Of a stretch of DNA of 64,000 bases, positions 60,147 through 64,000 are shown piece by piece (the first letter of the stretch is position 1; the number at the start of each line of letters is the position of its first letter). Origin of the DNA: Muribaculaceae bacterium (GTDB taxonomy: Bacteria > Bacteroidota > Bacteroidia > Bacteroidales > Muribaculaceae). A program made the translations under genes and the position numbers. The notes under the pieces are model-generated. The model searched no databases and was not told where the DNA came from. It saw only the letters and a program-made list of their open reading frames with translations. The stretch covers positions 62,001-126,000 of the forward strand of contig JAGAYZ010000025.1 of assembly GCA_017940245.1 (NCBI GenBank), in the 5' to 3' direction.

Positions 60147-61352
60147 ATGCGAAATTGCAATTATCTCTTGAATAGAGCCGCCTTCTTCCTGCTGGCCGTA
60201 ATCTGGGCACTGAACTGCCAGGCGCAGACCGACAGCATCGCGGCCGACGACAGCATCGGCGTGAGCCTGGTTACGTTTTACCCCGGCGACGAGTCGTTTT
60301 CCATTTACGGTCACACCGAGATACGCGTGCAGCAGGGCAAGCAGGACCTTTATTATAATTATGGTGTATTTGACTTCAACTCACCCGGTTTTGTCTACCG
60401 CTTCGTCACAGGTGAAGCTCTTTATTACTGCATGCCCATTCCAGAGCAATATGCGCGACTGGGCATGGAAGGGCGGCGCATGGTGGAACAGCGGCTCAAC
60501 CTCACGCAGGCTCAGGCCAAGCGTGTACGCGACTTCCTGGTTATCAACTCCCTGCCCGCCAACAACACTTACCGATACCGGTATCTCACCGACAACTGCT
60601 CCACTCGCCCACGCGACATCATTGAGATGGCCGTGCAAGAAAGCACGCTCAATTATGGCAAGGCTCCAGGTGCCCCCACTTATCGCGAAATGATGTCGCA
60701 CTACGGCAAAAACTATGCCTGGCAGCAATTCGGCATCGACATCGTGCTGGGCAGCGAGCTCGACCGTCCGCTCTCCTACCGCGAACAGATGTTCGTGCCC
60801 ATGGTGCTCATGCAAGCCGTGCAGCAGGCCACTATAGAGCGCGACGGACGCACCGAGCCCCTAGTGAGCCGCAGCGAAGTGATGGTCGATGCCAGCGAAC
60901 AAGGGTTGGTTTTGCCACCCACACCATGGTGGTGTTCACCACTTACCGTGGGACTCGCGGTACTGATGCTGGCACTAGTGGTGAGCCTGCGCGATGTGCG
61001 TCGCAAGCGCGTTACTCGCTGGCTGGATTCTTCATTCTTCTTGGTGCTCGCTCTGGTTGGGTGCATCATCACGTTTCTGGTGACCTGCTCACAACACGAG
61101 GCTCTGTGGCCCAACTACAATGTGCTGTGGTTGCATCCGCTGGCCTTGATTCCCGCCGTGTGTGTGTGGATTCCCCGCGCACGTCCATTGCTCACCGGCT
61201 ACCACTGGGCCAATGCAGCCGTCATGGCGCTCACGCTGGCCGCGTGGCCACTCATTCCGCAAGAGGCCAACGTTGCCTTCTTCCCCTTGATGGCCACCAG
61301 CCTGCTCCGCTCCGTTTCTTTCCTGCTTATCAGCGCACGCCAATCCGCATAA
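60147..61352 (+). CDS. DUF4105/Lnb-like membrane protein
   Basis: A 401-residue protein with a signal peptide or first helix, a periplasmic DUF4105 (Lnb N-terminal) domain, then about four membrane helices in the C-terminal third (residues about 260-390, e.g. LTVGLAVLMLALVVSL and FFLVLALVGCIITFLV). The domain's conserved histidine and cysteine are seen in SIYGHTEIRV and TDNCSTRPRDI. The Lnb family includes the lipoprotein N-acyltransferase of Bacteroides, which finishes the maturation of lipoproteins; the match here is by domain, not by proven activity. The many lipoproteins in this window need such an enzyme in Bacteroidota without Lnt. Confidence 0.82.
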   Translation: MRNCNYLLNRAAFFLLAVIWALNCQAQTDSIAADDSIGVSLVTFYPGDESFSIYGHTEIRVQQGKQDLYYNYGVFDFNSPGFVYRFVTGEALYYCMPIPEQYARLGMEGRRMVEQRLNLTQAQAKRVRDFLVINSLPANNTYRYRYLTDNCSTRPRDIIEMAVQESTLNYGKAPGAPTYREMMSHYGKNYAWQQFGIDIVLGSELDRPLSYREQMFVPMVLMQAVQQATIERDGRTEPLVSRSEVMVDASEQGLVLPPTPWWCSPLTVGLAVLMLALVVSLRDVRRKRVTRWLDSSFFLVLALVGCIITFLVTCSQHEALWPNYNVLWLHPLALIPAVCVWIPRARPLLTGYHWANAAVMALTLAAWPLIPQEANVAFFPLMATSLLRSVSFLLISARQSA

Positions 61353-61370
61353 ACGCGCCTACCTATAACG

Positions 61371-61410
61371 CACTCGGTGCCTACCCATGTAGACGGGCAG
61401 GCACCGAGTG
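61371..61410. terminator. Terminator between Lnb-like gene and adenylate kinase
   Basis: Perfect 12-bp stem CACTCGGTGCCT (61371-61382) and AGGCACCGAGTG (61399-61410) with a 16-nt loop, between convergent genes. It can serve both strands, though T-runs are weak. Confidence 0.75.
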
Positions 61411-61439
61411 TGTATAACCAGCGTTGATTATCGCTATAA

Positions 61440-62015
61440 TCAGAGGCTGTCGATAGCACGACAGATGTCGGCGAAAATTTCGTCTATTTTACCCGTGCCC
61501 TTGATGGCATGGTACAGCCCTTTTTCTTTATAAAAGGCCTGCAGGGGCGAAGTCTGGTTGTGATACACGGCCAGACGGTTTTTCACCGTTTCCATGTTGT
61601 CGTCGCTGCGTCCAGTCTGCTGACCGCGCAAGATGATGCGGTCGATGAGTTCCTGCTCGGGCACCTCCAGACCGATGACGGCACTCACACTGGTGCCACG
61701 CTCCTGCAGCATGGTCTCCAAAGCCTCGGCCTGGGCGATAGTGCGGGGAAATCCATCGAAAATCACACCGCTGGCAGCGGCTTCTTTGTTGGAATCAAGT
61801 ACATCGGCCAAGATGCCTATCATCAAGTCGTCGGGGATGAGTTGACCCTTGTCGATATAGGCTTTAGCCGTTGCTCCCAGCTCGGTGCCGCGCTTGATGT
61901 TGTCGCGCAACACGTCGCCGGTGGAAATGTGAAACAAGCCATAGGTCTTGATCAGGTTGTCGCTCTGGGTGCCTTTTCCCGAACCGGGGGCACCAAAAAT
62001 TACGATATTCAGCAT
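61440..62015 (-). CDS. adk: Adenylate kinase
   Basis: A 191-residue cytoplasmic enzyme that balances ATP, ADP and AMP. The P-loop GAPGSGKGT is at residues 8-16; the AMP-binding segment is ISTGDVLRDNI; the DGFPRT block (VIFDGFPRTIAQAEALE) and short-lid LRGQQTGRSDDNMETVKNRL are typical. There is no zinc-finger lid. The start at 62015 (MLNIVIFG) is chosen because the family begins here; the upstream extension has no matching residues. It lies 25 nt downstream of the phosphoribosyltransferase stop, on the minus strand, so both are likely cotranscribed. Confidence 0.97.
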   Translation of the reverse strand: MLNIVIFGAPGSGKGTQSDNLIKTYGLFHISTGDVLRDNIKRGTELGATAKAYIDKGQLIPDDLMIGILADVLDSNKEAAASGVIFDGFPRTIAQAEALETMLQERGTSVSAVIGLEVPEQELIDRIILRGQQTGRSDDNMETVKNRLAVYHNQTSPLQAFYKEKGLYHAIKGTGKIDEIFADICRAIDSL

Positions 62016-62040
62016 AGTGTTATATGTTTTTAATGAGTCG

Positions 62041-62586
62041 TTATTTCTCTTGTTTGAGCACATAAATGTCCGATAGGTTACGGGCCAGCCCATCAAGGTC
62101 CAGTCCATAACCCAAGATGAACTTGCTGGGAATGTTGAAGCCCACGTATTCGGGGGCACCGCCCTGCTTGAGCGAGTCGGGCTTGAACAACAGTGAAGCC
62201 ATCTTCACACTTTTGGGATTGTGCTCGGCCAGCATTTTGCGCATCTGCACCGCCGTCACGCCAGTGTCCACAATGTCTTCTACAATGATAATCTCGCGGC
62301 CGGCAATGTCTTCGGTCAAACCCATGATTTGCTTCACTTGGCCGGTAGATGATGTGCCTTCGTAAGACTTGAAACGGATAAATGTGATTTCGGCTTCGGG
62401 AATATCGCAGGCGCGAAACAGGTCGGCGGCAAAGATGAAGGCTCCGTTGAGCACGCACACAAACAGCGGGTTGCGTGTCTGACAGTCGCGCTTGATTTCA
62501 GCGGCCACACGCTCCACTTGTTGCCGTATCTCATCGCGTGTGATGTAGGGCTCAAAAGTCATGCCCTTGTAAACTAAATCTTTCAT
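62041..62586 (-). CDS. hpt: Hypoxanthine phosphoribosyltransferase
   Basis: A 181-residue enzyme that salvages hypoxanthine or guanine with PRPP. The PRPP-binding motif is IIIVEDIVDTGVTA; other family segments are VCVLNGAFIFAADL, the flexible loop with FKSYEGTSSTGQV, and FILGYGLDLDGLARNL. The start at 62586 fits the family length; an upstream frame extends to 62646 but that Met lies about 10 nt after the transcription start. The promoter is at 62663-62694 on the minus strand. Adenylate kinase follows. Confidence 0.95.
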   Translation of the reverse strand: MKDLVYKGMTFEPYITRDEIRQQVERVAAEIKRDCQTRNPLFVCVLNGAFIFAADLFRACDIPEAEITFIRFKSYEGTSSTGQVKQIMGLTEDIAGREIIIVEDIVDTGVTAVQMRKMLAEHNPKSVKMASLLFKPDSLKQGGAPEYVGFNIPSKFILGYGLDLDGLARNLSDIYVLKQEK

Positions 62587-62662
62587 GAAAAGGTGATGTA
62601 AATGCACGGCCCGCCACACGAGCCATAATGCGTGCAAAATTAACAAACATTCTCGGCACGTG

Positions 62663-62694
62663 CAAATTTAGCCTGCGCTAATAGTTTTTTTCAA
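62663..62694 (-). promoter_or_regulatory. Promoter of hpt-adk
   Basis: Minus strand TTG (62692-62694) and TAAATTTG (62663-62670) with 21 nt between. Confidence 0.62.
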
Positions 62695-62736
62695 CAGATT
62701 TTTTCTGTAGCATTAGGAGAAGTGTCGAAAAAGATA

Positions 62737-62744
62737 TAATTTTG
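62737..62744 (+). promoter_or_regulatory. -7 element of nnr
   Basis: TAATTTTG at 62737-62744 on the plus strand, 66 nt before the start codon; the -33 is weak (TTAG at 62713-62716). Confidence 0.52.
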
Positions 62745-62810
62745 TAGGTTGAAAATTAATGTAAATCATTCAATCATCCGACTTATTGTCTATATAGCAC
62801 TCAATTAATA

Positions 62811-64000
62811 ATGAAAATATTCACCACCGAGGGAATCAGGCACATCTGCAGCAAAGCCATCGAGCGTGAAGGCATGTCGATGCTCGACCTGATGGAGCGA
62901 GCCGCCGAAAGCGTGACCTATGAATTGATGTCGCGCTGGCGCATCTCGCAACGATTCGTATTTTTTGCCGGACCCGGCGACAATGGCGGCGATGCCCTGG
63001 CCGTGGCCCGTCTGATGCGTCAGCAGGGATATTATCCCGAGGTGTATCTGTTCAACATCAAGTCGTCGCAGATGTCGCCATGCTGCGCCACCAATCGCGA
63101 CCGTCTGCAAGAACTCGACGGCGTGGAATTTGTGGAAGTGACAGGCACATTCACTCCACCCGAGCTGGGTCCCGATGATGTGGTCATCGACGGTCTGTTC
63201 GGTTCGGGGCTTACGAGTCCGCTCAAGGGCGGCTACACGTCGCTGGTGCAGTACATCAACAATAGCGAAGCCTATGTCGTCTCGCTCGACATACCGTCGG
63301 GTCTGTTCGGCGAGTGGAACATGGGCACCGACAGCCGCAACATTATCCGCGCCGACCTCACACTCACCTACCAGTTTAACCGGCTGGCCTTCTTTTTTGC
63401 CGAGAACGCGCAGTATCTGGGTCAGGTGAAAGTGCTTGACATGGAACTCACTCTGGAAGGAGTGGGCAACACACCCACCGATTTCTATCTCATCGAGGGC
63501 AACGACGTGCAACAGGTGCTCAAGCGCCCCGACAAATTCTGCAACAAATATGACAATGGCGCCGTGCTCATGGTGGCCGGCAGCTATGGCATGATGGGAG
63601 CCGCCGTGCTAGCCGCTCGCGGAGCCATGCGCTCGGGCGCGGGCATCGTCACGGTGCACACCCCCCTGTGCGGTTATGAAATCCTGCAGTCGTCTATCCC
63701 CGAAGTCATCGTTGAGCCCGACAGCGACCGCCTTATCACCAAGTCTATCCCAATGAACCACCAGTACAGCGTGGTGGCACTAGGCCCAGGCATGGGCACC
63801 AACCCCGAGACTGTCGATGCCATCGACCAGTTTATCAAGACATTCCGCCGTCCCTGCCTGCTCGATGCCGACGCGCTCAACTGCATCGCCATGCGGCAGC
63901 AACTCATCCGCCTCATCCCGCACGGCTCGGTGCTCACACCGCATGCCAGCGAATTTGATCGCCTCTTCGGCGTGCATCAGTCCGACGAGGAGCGTCTCAA
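62811..64000 (+). CDS. nnr: NAD(P)HX epimerase/dehydratase (bifunctional), 3' end outside window
   Basis: A bifunctional enzyme that repairs damaged NAD(P)H hydrates. The first about 215 residues are the epimerase domain (YjeF_N): FFAGPGDNGGDALAVARLM and VIDGLFGSGLTSPLKG. From about residue 235 the ADP-dependent dehydratase domain begins (DNGAVLMVAGSYGMMGAAVLAARGAMRSGAGIVTV), with the active-region PCLLDADALNCIA and LTPHASEFDRLFG. The frame runs off the window, so the C-terminus is missing. It lies divergent from hpt. Housekeeping role; no unusual feature. Confidence 0.95.
   Translation, partial: MKIFTTEGIRHICSKAIEREGMSMLDLMERAAESVTYELMSRWRISQRFVFFAGPGDNGGDALAVARLMRQQGYYPEVYLFNIKSSQMSPCCATNRDRLQELDGVEFVEVTGTFTPPELGPDDVVIDGLFGSGLTSPLKGGYTSLVQYINNSEAYVVSLDIPSGLFGEWNMGTDSRNIIRADLTLTYQFNRLAFFFAENAQYLGQVKVLDMELTLEGVGNTPTDFYLIEGNDVQQVLKRPDKFCNKYDNGAVLMVAGSYGMMGAAVLAARGAMRSGAGIVTVHTPLCGYEILQSSIPEVIVEPDSDRLITKSIPMNHQYSVVALGPGMGTNPETVDAIDQFIKTFRRPCLLDADALNCIAMRQQLIRLIPHGSVLTPHASEFDRLFGVHQSDEERL

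Overview
The window is chromosomal DNA of a gut-type Bacteroidales, most like Muribaculaceae or Prevotella. Signs of this are SusC/SusD pairs, lipoproteins with a short acidic stretch after the lipobox cysteine, TAnnTTTG-type -7 promoter elements, domain families largely restricted to Bacteroidota (DUF3078, DUF3108, DUF4876, DUF3667, Lnb/DUF4105), and many secreted proteins ending in dockerin-like EF-hand doublets. No species name can be given from sequence alone.

Layout. 1-4.2 kb: end of a GH25 lysozyme and a run of small secreted or envelope proteins of unknown role. 4.4-8.3 kb: two related large secreted proteins, one with a dockerin tail and one with a T9SS-like tail. 8.5-16.9 kb: an operon of TonB-dependent receptor, DUF4876 lipoprotein, outer-membrane barrel and M16 metalloprotease, which looks like a peptide or protein uptake system. 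17-20.6 kb: GH53 galactanase and GH2 beta-galactosidase, each with its own promoter (galactan use). 20.7-23.2 kb: PafA-type phosphatase downstream of a LacI-family regulator. 23.5-40.6 kb: a starch locus of SusC, SusD, two SusE/F-like lipoproteins, two secreted starch-binding repeat proteins, two GH13 alpha-amylases and a second GH53. 40.7-48.5 kb: carbonic anhydrase-like protein, aminopeptidase P, an envelope protein, a RhuM protein between tandem repeats, an alpha/beta hydrolase and a C10 protease. 48.8-58.5 kb: tRNA-Val, then a minus-strand operon of GH77 amylomaltase, pullulanase, SusA-like neopullulanase and DUF3667 protein, and a divergent leucine-rich-repeat dockerin protein. 58.5-64 kb: tRNA-His, NagA, an Lnb-like protein, adenylate kinase, hypoxanthine phosphoribosyltransferase and the start of NAD(P)HX epimerase/dehydratase.

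How it works together. Starch would be bound and cut outside by the starch-binding proteins and GH13 amylases, imported by SusCD, and finished in the periplasm or cytoplasm by SusA-like, pullulanase and GH77 enzymes. The main discovery is regulatory: four starch promoters (susC, the 33.4 kb gene, the amylase operon, the GH77 operon) each carry a LacI-type box matching GCAANCGWTTGCA, and in all four the box ends exactly 57 nt upstream of the -7 element. This fixed, distant position suggests the LacI-family protein at 22.2-23.2 kb activates transcription, and the susC box also overlaps the -33 element of the regulator's own promoter.

Other points of interest are the interchange of dockerin and T9SS-like tails between paralogues with no cohesin in view, a 177-nt long palindrome in the predicted leader of the C10 protease, the promoter-bearing tandem repeats flanking rhuM, and the receptor-M16 protease operon.
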